This document shows positions 20,128 to 26,815 of a DNA stretch of 27,400 nucleotides, in pieces. This stretch comes from a virus. Each line of letters begins with the position of its first letter. Positions within the stretch are counted from its first letter, which is position 1. The stretch is from positions 1 through 27,400 of IMG/VR virus record IMGVR_UViG_3300004154_000351. One strand, written 5' to 3'. The translations under genes and the position numbers were made by a program. The notes under the pieces were generated by a model, which had not been told where the DNA came from, did not search any database, and was given only the letters and a program-made list of their open reading frames with translations.

Positions 20128-20538
20128 ATGATTAAACGCGAAAAGGCCATCCTTCCGCATCTGACCGATGCGGACCACTCCGACAAGGATGGCTACTTTG
20201 TCAGCCTCAACCAGGACACCGGCAAGGTGTCCATCGTGGCCGGAGCCACGGCCGCGCCTCACGGCGTGATTTTGGACGGCGCGGAAGCCGGGGACAGCGA
20301 TTCCATCGGCCTCAGCGCGGGCGGATTGCCCGGCACCGTCGAGGTGAAGCTTTCCGCCAATCCGGGCACCGTCAAGCGCGGCACCCTGCTGGCGCTGGAC
20401 GCCGCCACGCTCGGCACCGTCAAGGCCGATCCGGCCACCGGCGCGCGCGTGATTGTCGCCCAAGCGCTCGAGGCGGGCACGGCCGGCGAACTGATCGAGG
20501 CCGTCCTCCTCTATCCCCAGGTGATTGCCGGCGCGTAA
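20128..20538 (+). CDS. Capsid decoration/cement protein (DUF2190-like)
   Basis: 136 residues from the ATG at 20128; the frame is open to the left only because it overlaps the protease gene. A beta-rich, Gly/Ala-rich sequence (GATAAPHGVILDGAEAGDSD, then GTVEVKLSANPGTVKRGTLL and AGELIEAVLLYPQ) resembles phage capsid cement proteins. It would stabilise the shell after expansion. It lies between protease and major capsid, as usual. A CATAGAAAGA element sits nine bases before the ATG, shared with the major capsid gene. Confidence 0.72.
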   Translation: MIKREKAILPHLTDADHSDKDGYFVSLNQDTGKVSIVAGATAAPHGVILDGAEAGDSDSIGLSAGGLPGTVEVKLSANPGTVKRGTLLALDAATLGTVKADPATGARVIVAQALEAGTAGELIEAVLLYPQVIAGA

Positions 20539-20578
20539 TCCCTGTCATCCAACCTCTCCATAGAAAGAACCATCCATT

Positions 20579-21496
20579 ATGAGCCGTACCGCTCTCAAAA
20601 TTAACACCACGCTCACCAATTACGCGCGCGGCATTTCGCAGGACTTGACCAGCGCGCTGGCAGCCTTCATCGCGCCGCCCGTTCCGGTGGGCGTTTCCGC
20701 GGGGCAGTTCAAGAGCTTCTCCGACAAGAACGCCTTCAAAACCTACGACACCTCGCGCGCGATCGGCGGTCCCGCCCAGCGCATCCGCTTCGAGTCGGGG
20801 GACGAATACTTCAACTGCAAGCCGCAGGCACTGGAAGCCACCATCGACGACGCCGAACGCGACTTGGCGGGAGATGACGAACTCGAGCTGCAGCAGGCGA
20901 AAATCACCGACGTGGTTTCGACGGCCGCGCTGTCCCATGAAAAAAAGGTGTTCGACCTCATCAACGCGAGTGTCTCTGCCGTCTCAGGAAAGGGCGAATG
21001 GTCCAACGCCGCAAAAGACCCTGTGGCGGAACTGGACGAACTCATCGAGGAGATCGCCACCGAAACGGGGCGTTTGCCCAACCGCATGGTGATTGGTTTG
21101 GGTGCCTGGCGCATCTTCAAGAACCATCCGCTGGTGAAGGCCCGTCTGTCGGGCGTGAAGAAAGAAGGCGTGTCGCTCGAAGACGCGGCCTCCTTCCTCC
21201 TCAACCCGGCCATGGACATCCGCATGGGTGTGCTGTCCGCCGACCTCACCAAGATGGGCAAGGCAAAGGACGCGCAGAACATCGTGGGGGCGAACGTCTA
21301 TGTGTTCTACGCGCAGGACGTCCCCACCCGCTATGACCCGAGCTTCGCGAAGACGTTTATGACGAAGCGCAACAGCATCGACAGTGTGGTCGATTACCGC
21401 GACGAAAGCTGCGAATCCGACGTGTACGCCGTCCGCTGGTCCGAGGACATCAAGGTGGTTTCCCCGCTGCTGGCCCGCAAGCTCACGCTCTCCTAA
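20579..21496 (+). CDS. Major capsid protein
   Basis: 305 residues. Position, size and motifs fit Mu-like major head proteins: N-terminal LTNYARGISQDLTSALAAFIAPPVPV, KTYDTSRAIGGPAQRI, then a long helix with ERDLAGDDELELQQAKITDVVS, GRLPNRMVIGLGAWRIFKNHP and a beta-rich C-terminus (VVDYRDESCESDVYAVRWSEDIKVV). An HK97-type fold is expected. A CATAGAAAGA leader precedes it and terminator-like hairpins follow, consistent with high, separately tuned expression. Confidence 0.85.
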   Translation: MSRTALKINTTLTNYARGISQDLTSALAAFIAPPVPVGVSAGQFKSFSDKNAFKTYDTSRAIGGPAQRIRFESGDEYFNCKPQALEATIDDAERDLAGDDELELQQAKITDVVSTAALSHEKKVFDLINASVSAVSGKGEWSNAAKDPVAELDELIEEIATETGRLPNRMVIGLGAWRIFKNHPLVKARLSGVKKEGVSLEDAASFLLNPAMDIRMGVLSADLTKMGKAKDAQNIVGANVYVFYAQDVPTRYDPSFAKTFMTKRNSIDSVVDYRDESCESDVYAVRWSEDIKVVSPLLARKLTLS

Positions 21497-21509
21497 GAGC
21501 GGAGTCTCT

Positions 21510-21533
21510 CCGCGTGGTTGCACGCGGGGTTTT
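21510..21533 (+). terminator. Terminator-like hairpin after the major capsid gene
   Basis: CCGCGTG (21510-21516) / CACGCGG (21521-21527), with a GTTG loop, is followed by GGTTTT. The T tract is short, so it is probably a partial terminator that reduces read-through. Confidence 0.5.
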
Positions 21534-21565
21534 CCGGTTTTCCAAAAAACCGGAACCACTTTTTT
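21532..21565 (+). terminator. Second hairpin with T6 tract after the major capsid gene
   Basis: TTCCGGTTTT (21532-21541) / AAAACCGGAA (21546-21555), with a CCAA loop, gives a 10-bp stem. CCAC and then TTTTTT (21560-21565) follow. It overlaps the tail of the first hairpin. The two together probably act as an attenuator or 3' stabiliser. Confidence 0.55.
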
Positions 21566-21572
21566 AAAAACA

Positions 21573-22013
21573 ATGGCCTGGATACCCATCACGGAAAATA
21601 ATCTCCTCACCGCCATGAGCGGCGATGAGCTTGCTGGCGTGCGCGCGGCCGCGCTGGCCAACGCCCAAGAGGATCCCGTCGCGCCCTCTATTGCGGCGGT
21701 CATCGGGCAGGTGCGCGGCTATGTGGGCCGCAAGCACACGCTGGGCGCCGGCGCGACCATTCCTGAAAAGCTCTTGGCCACGGCCCTTGATTTGATTGTC
21801 CCGCGCATGCTCAACCGCGTCAATTTGGACATTTCTTCGGGGCGCGTTACGGCGGCGGAGGACGCGAAAAAGACCTTGGATGATGTCGCATCCGGCAGGT
21901 TCAACGTCGAGGAGCCCGAAACCGCGACGCCGGAAGTATCCGCTGGCGTGATCGGCCCGGCCATTTCCGCGCCCAAGCGGCGCTTCACGCGAAAGGACCA
22001 AGATGGAATCTAA
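21573..22013 (+). CDS. Head-tail connector-like protein (DUF1320/Mu gp36-like)
   Basis: 146 residues from the ATG at 21573. It begins MAWIPITENNLLTAMSGDEL, then has a helical bundle (AAVIGQVRGYVGRKHTLGAG, then IPEKLLATALDLIVPRMLNR) and a DISSGRVTAAEDAKKTLDDVASG segment. This pattern is that of DUF1320 connectors in Mu-like phages, which sit between portal and tail. It overlaps the methylase gene by 11 bp. Confidence 0.7.
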   Translation: MAWIPITENNLLTAMSGDELAGVRAAALANAQEDPVAPSIAAVIGQVRGYVGRKHTLGAGATIPEKLLATALDLIVPRMLNRVNLDISSGRVTAAEDAKKTLDDVASGRFNVEEPETATPEVSAGVIGPAISAPKRRFTRKDQDGI

Positions 22014-22797
22014 GACCATAAAAACGGCGTTTCCTTATCCCGGCTGCAAGCGCCGGTTGCTCTCGGACATTTTACCGCATGTCCCGGCGCATCGCATCTA
22101 TGTGGAGGTGTTCGCCGGCAGCGCCGCGCTGCTCTTGGCGAAAGAGCCAAGCGCGCATGAGGTCATCAACGACATCAACGGGGACCTCGTGGCTTTCTTT
22201 CGCTATGTAAAATTTCACGCGCCCGCGCTGATGGCGGAACTGGAGGGATGGCCGAACGCCCGCGAAAACTTCTTATCCATAAAGGCGTCGACACCTCTGA
22301 CCGAACTTCAGCGCGCGGCGCGCTGGTATTTTCTGCAAACCTGCAGCTTTGGCGGCAAGGGGGAAGCCTTTGGCCGCGCGCGCGACCGTTACCACGGCTT
22401 TGACGCCGCACGCCATGGGGCGCTGGTCGCCGCCCTTTCCGCGCGTTTGCGCAAGGTGGTCGTGGAAAATCAGGACTGGGAAGAAATCGTGTCCTTTTAT
22501 GACACGCCCGACACCTTCTTCTTTTTTGACCCGCCCTATCTGGGTTGTTCCAAGACGGCTTACAACGCCTGGGACGCACAGACGATGTGGCGGCTCGCCG
22601 GGGCGGTGCGACGGCTCCAGGGCAAATACCTGCTCACCGTCAATGACTCCGCCCAGACGCGGGAAATTTTCGCCGGCATTCCCTGCCGCGAAATGAGCAT
22701 CCGCTATTCCCTTGCCTCCAACCGCTCCGGAAAAGTTTCGGGCGAACTGCTCATCGGAAACTGCCTGACGGCCGCCGCCGGCCGCCGGGCCGCTTAA
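22003..22797 (+). CDS. DNA adenine N6-methyltransferase (Dam/D12 class)
   Basis: 264 residues. FPYPGCKRR (10-18) is the PGxK-like start of D12 methylases, EVFAGSAAL (35-43) the AdoMet-binding motif, INDING the acidic turn, and DPPY (176-179) the catalytic motif. The order is that of the Dam group, whose usual target is GATC; specificity here is not known. It sits in the head operon rather than the early region. It may methylate phage DNA before packaging, to resist host restriction. Confidence 0.88.
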   Translation: MESKTIKTAFPYPGCKRRLLSDILPHVPAHRIYVEVFAGSAALLLAKEPSAHEVINDINGDLVAFFRYVKFHAPALMAELEGWPNARENFLSIKASTPLTELQRAARWYFLQTCSFGGKGEAFGRARDRYHGFDAARHGALVAALSARLRKVVVENQDWEEIVSFYDTPDTFFFFDPPYLGCSKTAYNAWDAQTMWRLAGAVRRLQGKYLLTVNDSAQTREIFAGIPCREMSIRYSLASNRSGKVSGELLIGNCLTAAAGRRAA

Positions 22798-22800
22798 ACC

Positions 22801-24150
22801 ATGGTCGCCAAACTCACAGCGCAGGAATTCTTCGGCCAGAAAGTCCAAATTCCGACCGACTTGCTCACCAAGCAAATGTCGCTGCTGGAGCTTGGCCTGC
22901 GCGAGCGCGCGTTTTGGTCGGCGGGGGTGGAAGACGCCCGATTGCTGGCGGACCTGCAGCGCGCGGTGGACGGCGCGGTGCAGGGAGGCGCTCACGCCTC
23001 CGGGCGCGCCGCCATCACCGCCGCCCTGGACAAGTGGGGTTACAAACCGGCAATGGGCACCGAAGGCACCATAAAGGATTTGCGCTCGCGCCAGCGGATG
23101 GATGTCATCCTGCAGGTCAATGAGCAGATGGCGCAAGGATATACCCAGCTGCAGCGCGCGCAGGACGCGCTTGAAAATTATCCATGTTGGGAATTTGTGC
23201 GCGTGGAGGCCCGCGATCGCCCCCGGCTGGACTGGGAGGACCGCTGGAAAAGAGCCGGTGGTCATTTCTTTGCCGGTGGACGCATGATCGCACTCATCAA
23301 TGACCCCGTCTGGCAACGTCTTTCGGTGTTTCGCACGCCCTATCCGCCCTTTGACTACAACTCGGGCATGGGTGTTGAGCCGGTCGACCGCGATGAGGCC
23401 GTCCGCTTGAGCGTCATCGCGCCGAAGGAAATCTTGGAGCGCGCCCCGGAGCAATCCTTCAACCAAAATCTCGAAACCCATCTGGATGCCAGCGAGGCCG
23501 TCTGGCAGGGCGTGCTTGACCACTTTCAAGGCACGGCCGAGCGCGTGGGCGACAAGTTGATATTTACCGACGCGAACGGCACAAAGCCGTATGACGCTCA
23601 AAAGATTGTCGATGTCATCAGCGCACCGCTACCCAACATCTACGGAAAAGGCGTGAATCCCAATTTCCAGATGGAGGGTATTATACAATGGGCGGACGAC
23701 AGTTCGGGTTTCAAGGCGCATCCGGGGCGGGATATGCCTCAACACATGCGTCGACTGGCTGACCGCATTATCCCACAGACTTTCGACGTCCTTTATCGCG
23801 GCATGGAATTCGACAACTGGGAGGCGCGCGAAAAGTTCCTTATGGATATGTCGGAGGCTTCCGGCCACCGCGTGAAGGACTTTTATGAGTCATTTTCAAA
23901 AAACCTAAAAACGGGACTGTTCTTCGCGGGCGCAACCAAGCCAAAGGTGGAATTTGGCGTAGTGATCAAGCTGCTCAACAGCAAGAGCGGCCATGATATT
24001 TCCCATGCGGTTGCAAAATATGCCCCGCGCCTTGCGCATGAAGAGGAAGTCGTGTTCTCGCGCGGCAGTCACTTCAAAGAAAAATCCCGTCGGACGATTG
24101 TCCAAAACGGGAAGAAGCTGCTGGAGATAACTGTGGAGGAAAAAAAATGA
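22801..24150 (+). CDS. Mu gpF-like head morphogenesis protein fused to an ADP-ribosyltransferase-like domain
   Basis: 449 residues. The first part (about 1-215) is the head-morphogenesis (Mu F / SPP1 gp7) domain: ERAFWSAGVEDARLLADLQ, TEGTIKDLRSRQRMDVILQVN, RPRLDWEDRWKRAGG and TPYPPFDYNSGMGVEPVDRDEA. The C-terminal part (about 315-449) has the order of R-S-E mono-ADP-ribosyltransferases: VLYRGM (R333), FYESFSKN (S364-F-S366), and HEEEVVFSRGSHF (E414-x-E416). The EVVFSRGSxF segment matches the E-x-E-hydrophobic-x-R-G-S/T-x-F signature. It may be carried in the virion and act on a host protein after entry. Target unknown. Confidence 0.85.
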   Translation: MVAKLTAQEFFGQKVQIPTDLLTKQMSLLELGLRERAFWSAGVEDARLLADLQRAVDGAVQGGAHASGRAAITAALDKWGYKPAMGTEGTIKDLRSRQRMDVILQVNEQMAQGYTQLQRAQDALENYPCWEFVRVEARDRPRLDWEDRWKRAGGHFFAGGRMIALINDPVWQRLSVFRTPYPPFDYNSGMGVEPVDRDEAVRLSVIAPKEILERAPEQSFNQNLETHLDASEAVWQGVLDHFQGTAERVGDKLIFTDANGTKPYDAQKIVDVISAPLPNIYGKGVNPNFQMEGIIQWADDSSGFKAHPGRDMPQHMRRLADRIIPQTFDVLYRGMEFDNWEAREKFLMDMSEASGHRVKDFYESFSKNLKTGLFFAGATKPKVEFGVVIKLLNSKSGHDISHAVAKYAPRLAHEEEVVFSRGSHFKEKSRRTIVQNGKKLLEITVEEKK

Positions 24151-24152
24151 TC

Positions 24153-24317
24153 CTACTTTTCAGTTGTCCAGTTGACGGGCGTAGACCGCGAACGGAAGTG
24201 TCTGCGGTCCTTTTCCTCCTGCGTGAGTTTGGGCTTCGGCTGCACGGGATGCTCCCAGCCCCATTCTTCGCGGATGGAGCCGTCCTTGCGCTTAAAGACT
24301 TTCTTAACGACTGGCAT
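24153..24317 (-). CDS. Small basic protein, 54 aa, antisense cargo gene in the late operon
   Basis: On the minus strand, from the ATG at 24317, the ORF reads MPVVKKVFKRKDGSIREEWG and continues as a Lys/Arg/Glu-rich peptide (KPKLTQEEKDRRHFRSRS). An exact TTGACA (24352-24347), a 17-bp spacer and TATATT (24329-24324) precede it. The gene fills most of the 225-bp gap between the gpF fusion and the gpG-like gene. A strong private promoter and opposite orientation suggest expression in the lysogen. Function unknown. A relation to the neighbouring ADP-ribosyltransferase-like domain is possible but unproven. Confidence 0.65.
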   Translation of the reverse strand: MPVVKKVFKRKDGSIREEWGWEHPVQPKPKLTQEEKDRRHFRSRSTPVNWTTEK

Positions 24318-24323
24318 ACCGGA

Positions 24324-24352
24324 AATATATGCCCGCCGCCCGCCTTTGTCAA
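24324..24352 (-). promoter_or_regulatory. Near-consensus sigma-70 promoter driving the antisense 54-aa gene
   Basis: TTGACA (24352-24347) and TATATT (24329-24324, five of six matches) are separated by exactly 17 bp on the minus strand. Only six bases separate the -10 from the ATG at 24317, so the transcript is expected to be leaderless. The GC-rich spacer stands out from the AT-rich -10. Confidence 0.75.
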
Positions 24353-24375
24353 CCCCGCTCCCGGAGGGTCTCGCC

Positions 24376-24945
24376 ATGGGTAAACTCGTGGAAATCGGCG
24401 GTGACGCCATGCCCAATATCCGCGCCATGGTCAAAAAGGCCGGGCAGTTGCCGCGCCTGATGACCAACATGGCCATGGGCGTTGAAACTCTCTTTAAACG
24501 GCATTTCAGGGGCCAGAAAAGCATCAAGAATAAGCTAGGGGGGAAGTCCACCGGCTTCTGGGCGCGCGCCGCGCGCAACACAGCGGCCTATGCCGGGCAC
24601 GCCGGCATTGAGGTGCCTGAACCCGCCAAGGGCGTCGCCCTGCAGGTGTTCGGCGGCACGGTGACCGCGCGCGCAAAGTCGGCCCTGACCATCCCGATCA
24701 GCCCGCTCGCCCACGGCCGCAGCACACAGGAGGCAGACTTCAAAGACCGCCTCTTCAAACTCAAATCGAAAAAGGGCAACACCATCTTAGCAATGAAGGG
24801 CTCCGGGGACGACATCATCCCGATGTTTGTGCTGAAAAAATCCGCAACCATCCGCGGCAACCGGCAGCTGATGCCCTCGGATGAGGCCATCACCGATCAG
24901 ATCGGCAAAGAGATCGACCGCTACTTCGCCTTCACCTTGTCATGA
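24376..24945 (+). CDS. Phage virion morphogenesis protein (Mu gpG-like)
   Basis: 189 residues from the ATG at 24376, preceded by GGAGG eight bases upstream. The N-terminal helix (NIRAMVKKAGQLPRLMTNMAMG) and the following FKRHFRGQKSIKNKLGGKSTGFW, then KSALTIPISPLAHGRSTQEAD and ILAMKGSGDDIIPMFVLKKSATI, resemble gpG/virion-morphogenesis proteins with a basic N-terminus and beta C-terminus. It probably completes the head-tail joint or tail. It overlaps the next gene by ATGA (24942-24945). Confidence 0.7.
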   Translation: MGKLVEIGGDAMPNIRAMVKKAGQLPRLMTNMAMGVETLFKRHFRGQKSIKNKLGGKSTGFWARAARNTAAYAGHAGIEVPEPAKGVALQVFGGTVTARAKSALTIPISPLAHGRSTQEADFKDRLFKLKSKKGNTILAMKGSGDDIIPMFVLKKSATIRGNRQLMPSDEAITDQIGKEIDRYFAFTLS

Positions 24946-25385
24946 GCATCACTTTACCAGCAAGCCAACTGCGCCAACTGCAAACCGAAGTGGAAACGCG
25001 CGTCCAAGGGTTAGTCCCGGACGGCGTGAAGGTGCTTTCGCGCTCTCGCGGGAACATCGCCAATGACGTCACCAACGCCCTCACGAAGATGGGCATCGCG
25101 GTGGTGGTATTTCCGCCGGCCATCCGCAAGGTGAACGCCTCCATCGCCCGCAGCGTCGTTGCCGACGTGGAAATCACCGTCCGCATTTCCGAAACCCCGC
25201 TCACCAACAAAACCGGCGCCGACATCTACCAGCTGCTGGAAGCCCTCATCAAAGGGATGCACCAAACGCGCCTCAGCGACGAGGTGCCGCTCTACGTCGG
25301 CGAAGGCTCCGATGATAGCCCTGCCGAAGGCGCGGCCACCATTTTTTCCCAAACGTTCACCTGCAAACTCACGCTCAATAAATAA
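24942..25385 (+). CDS. Tail terminator / completion-like protein (DUF1834-like position)
   Basis: 147 residues. The alpha/beta order is a helix (ASQLRQLQTEVETRVQGLVP), strands (VKVLSRSRG, GIAVVVFPPAIR), VVADVEITVRISETP, a helix (ADIYQLLEALIKGMHQ), and a C-terminal strand (TIFSQTFTCKLTLNK). This resembles tail-terminator folds (gpU-like) and the gp37/DUF1834 slot of Mu-like phages. The assignment rests on order and pattern. Its stop directly abuts the tail-tube ATG. Confidence 0.6.
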   Translation: MSITLPASQLRQLQTEVETRVQGLVPDGVKVLSRSRGNIANDVTNALTKMGIAVVVFPPAIRKVNASIARSVVADVEITVRISETPLTNKTGADIYQLLEALIKGMHQTRLSDEVPLYVGEGSDDSPAEGAATIFSQTFTCKLTLNK

Positions 25386-26318
25386 ATGAACTCAACTCCT
25401 ATCACCATCGCGGGGCCGTGCTTTGTGCAGCGCGGCGCCGTCAGTTTTCTCACCTCCGGGGATGTCACGGTTGACATTACCAAGGACACCTCGGAAATCA
25501 CCGTTTCGCATTTGGGCAAAGTGGGCGAAAAGCTCACCGCGCTGAAGGCGGAAGTCAAATTCAAGCCGGTCGAATTCAACAACCTCGACGCCCTTTTCCC
25601 CTTTTTGGGGTGGACGTTGGGCCAGTCCATCTTCGGAGCCACGTCTACGCCGACCCACATCTTCGGCGTGGACGGCAAGAAGTGGACTTTTTTCCGAACG
25701 GCCTTCACGGGCGTCGGTGCGATCGGCGCAGGCGTCGAAGTGGATTTGCTTGGCGAGTTCACGCTCACCGCATATGTCGATCCGGCTCGCGGCCTGGATG
25801 AGCTGGACGGCCTCTACGAGGTGACCACGGCGACCTTCACCGCCCCTGCGCTGCTGCCCGCCAAGATGCTGTCCGTGCCCTTCGTGGGCAAGTACGGCGA
25901 CTTGTACTTCGACCTCGAGGAGGGGGCGACGGTTGAATTCGACGTGAAGCTCTCGGAACGCAAGTGTGACCGCCTGGGCGTGTTCGACCAGATTTTCTCG
26001 GGATACGACGTGAGCACTTCGCTGAAGCCCACGGGCATCACGGAAGAGGAGTGGGCCACGCTCGCCAAACCGCAAGGCGAGGCACGACGCGGCGCGCTGC
26101 TGGGCACGGGGTATCCCGATCTGCTGCTTCGCGGCACCAAGACGGGCGATCCGCTCTTCACCCTCAAGTCCGCAGTGGCGAAAAGCTCCGGGCTCGTCTG
26201 GGGGCCGGAAGCCTCGCGCTTCAAGGAAATCTCCTTCGCCGGCACGGCCAATTTGGGCGGCGCCAAGTTCACCCAGGGCGTTGCCGAAGAGGACATCGAG
26301 TTCGACGCGGAAGCCTAA
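25386..26318 (+). CDS. Tail tube protein
   Basis: 310 residues, almost all beta. It opens PITIAGPCFVQRGAVSFLTSGDVTVDITKDTSEI and has a repeated strand pattern (LKAEVKFKPVEFNNLDALFPFLGW, then KKWTFFRTAFTGVGAIGAG). A C-terminal region contains LVWGPEASRFKEISFAGT. Size and position after the terminator-like gene fit a major tail tube subunit. No sheath gene lies between them, so the tail is probably non-contractile. Confidence 0.68.
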   Translation: MNSTPITIAGPCFVQRGAVSFLTSGDVTVDITKDTSEITVSHLGKVGEKLTALKAEVKFKPVEFNNLDALFPFLGWTLGQSIFGATSTPTHIFGVDGKKWTFFRTAFTGVGAIGAGVEVDLLGEFTLTAYVDPARGLDELDGLYEVTTATFTAPALLPAKMLSVPFVGKYGDLYFDLEEGATVEFDVKLSERKCDRLGVFDQIFSGYDVSTSLKPTGITEEEWATLAKPQGEARRGALLGTGYPDLLLRGTKTGDPLFTLKSAVAKSSGLVWGPEASRFKEISFAGTANLGGAKFTQGVAEEDIEFDAEA

Positions 26319-26322
26319 TCCC

Positions 26323-26814
26323 ATGCGTCTGAAAATTGCCAACACGGTGGTGGCGGAGTTGCACGTCGATGGCGTTATCGCCTTCGACGCGCAACCCAAT
26401 ACCGCCAGCCGGACGGTGCAGGTGAACTCGCGCTATGCGGCGCGGTTCGCCGCGCATCGCGACCGGGGCAATATGACGCAAACCTTAAGTATTCTCGTTT
26501 ACCGCGAATTTCCGTCCGCCGCCGCCGCCGAACGCTTCGCCCTACGGCACGCGTCCATCATCGGCGATCTCTCCGGTGAGGGTTTCGAGTATCTGGACAA
26601 CGGGGGCTACCGCTACATCTTTCCGGACGGCGTTTTGGAAACGGTAGAGGTGGTCGACCGCACCGGCTGCGCGCTTACGCACCGCTATAGTTTCAAATTC
26701 GGCAGCATTTTCCGGGGCTGGCAAATCGCCATCGATGACGGCGGCACCCTCAAGATCATCACCATCACCACGACGCCCGACAGCACAATCATCCCTCTTA
26801 TAGAGGCTAATTAA
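26323..26814 (+). CDS. Putative tail protein
   Basis: 163 residues from the ATG at 26323, four bases after the tail-tube stop. Beta-rich: RLKIANTVVAELHVDGVIAFD, SILVYREFPSAAAAERFALRH, GYRYIFPDGVLETVEVVDRTG and YSFKFGSIFRGWQIAIDDGG. No family is recognised. The repeated short strands suggest a structural role near the tail tip or tube. It is not an obvious tape-measure chaperone. Confidence 0.6.
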   Translation: MRLKIANTVVAELHVDGVIAFDAQPNTASRTVQVNSRYAARFAAHRDRGNMTQTLSILVYREFPSAAAAERFALRHASIIGDLSGEGFEYLDNGGYRYIFPDGVLETVEVVDRTGCALTHRYSFKFGSIFRGWQIAIDDGGTLKIITITTTPDSTIIPLIEAN

Positions 26815-26815
26815 C

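Noticed and set aside
24147-24383. Plus-strand ORF of 78 codons overlapping the gpF stop
   Set aside because: The opposite strand has a compact basic gene with a consensus promoter. The plus frame reads like its complement and runs past the gpG start.
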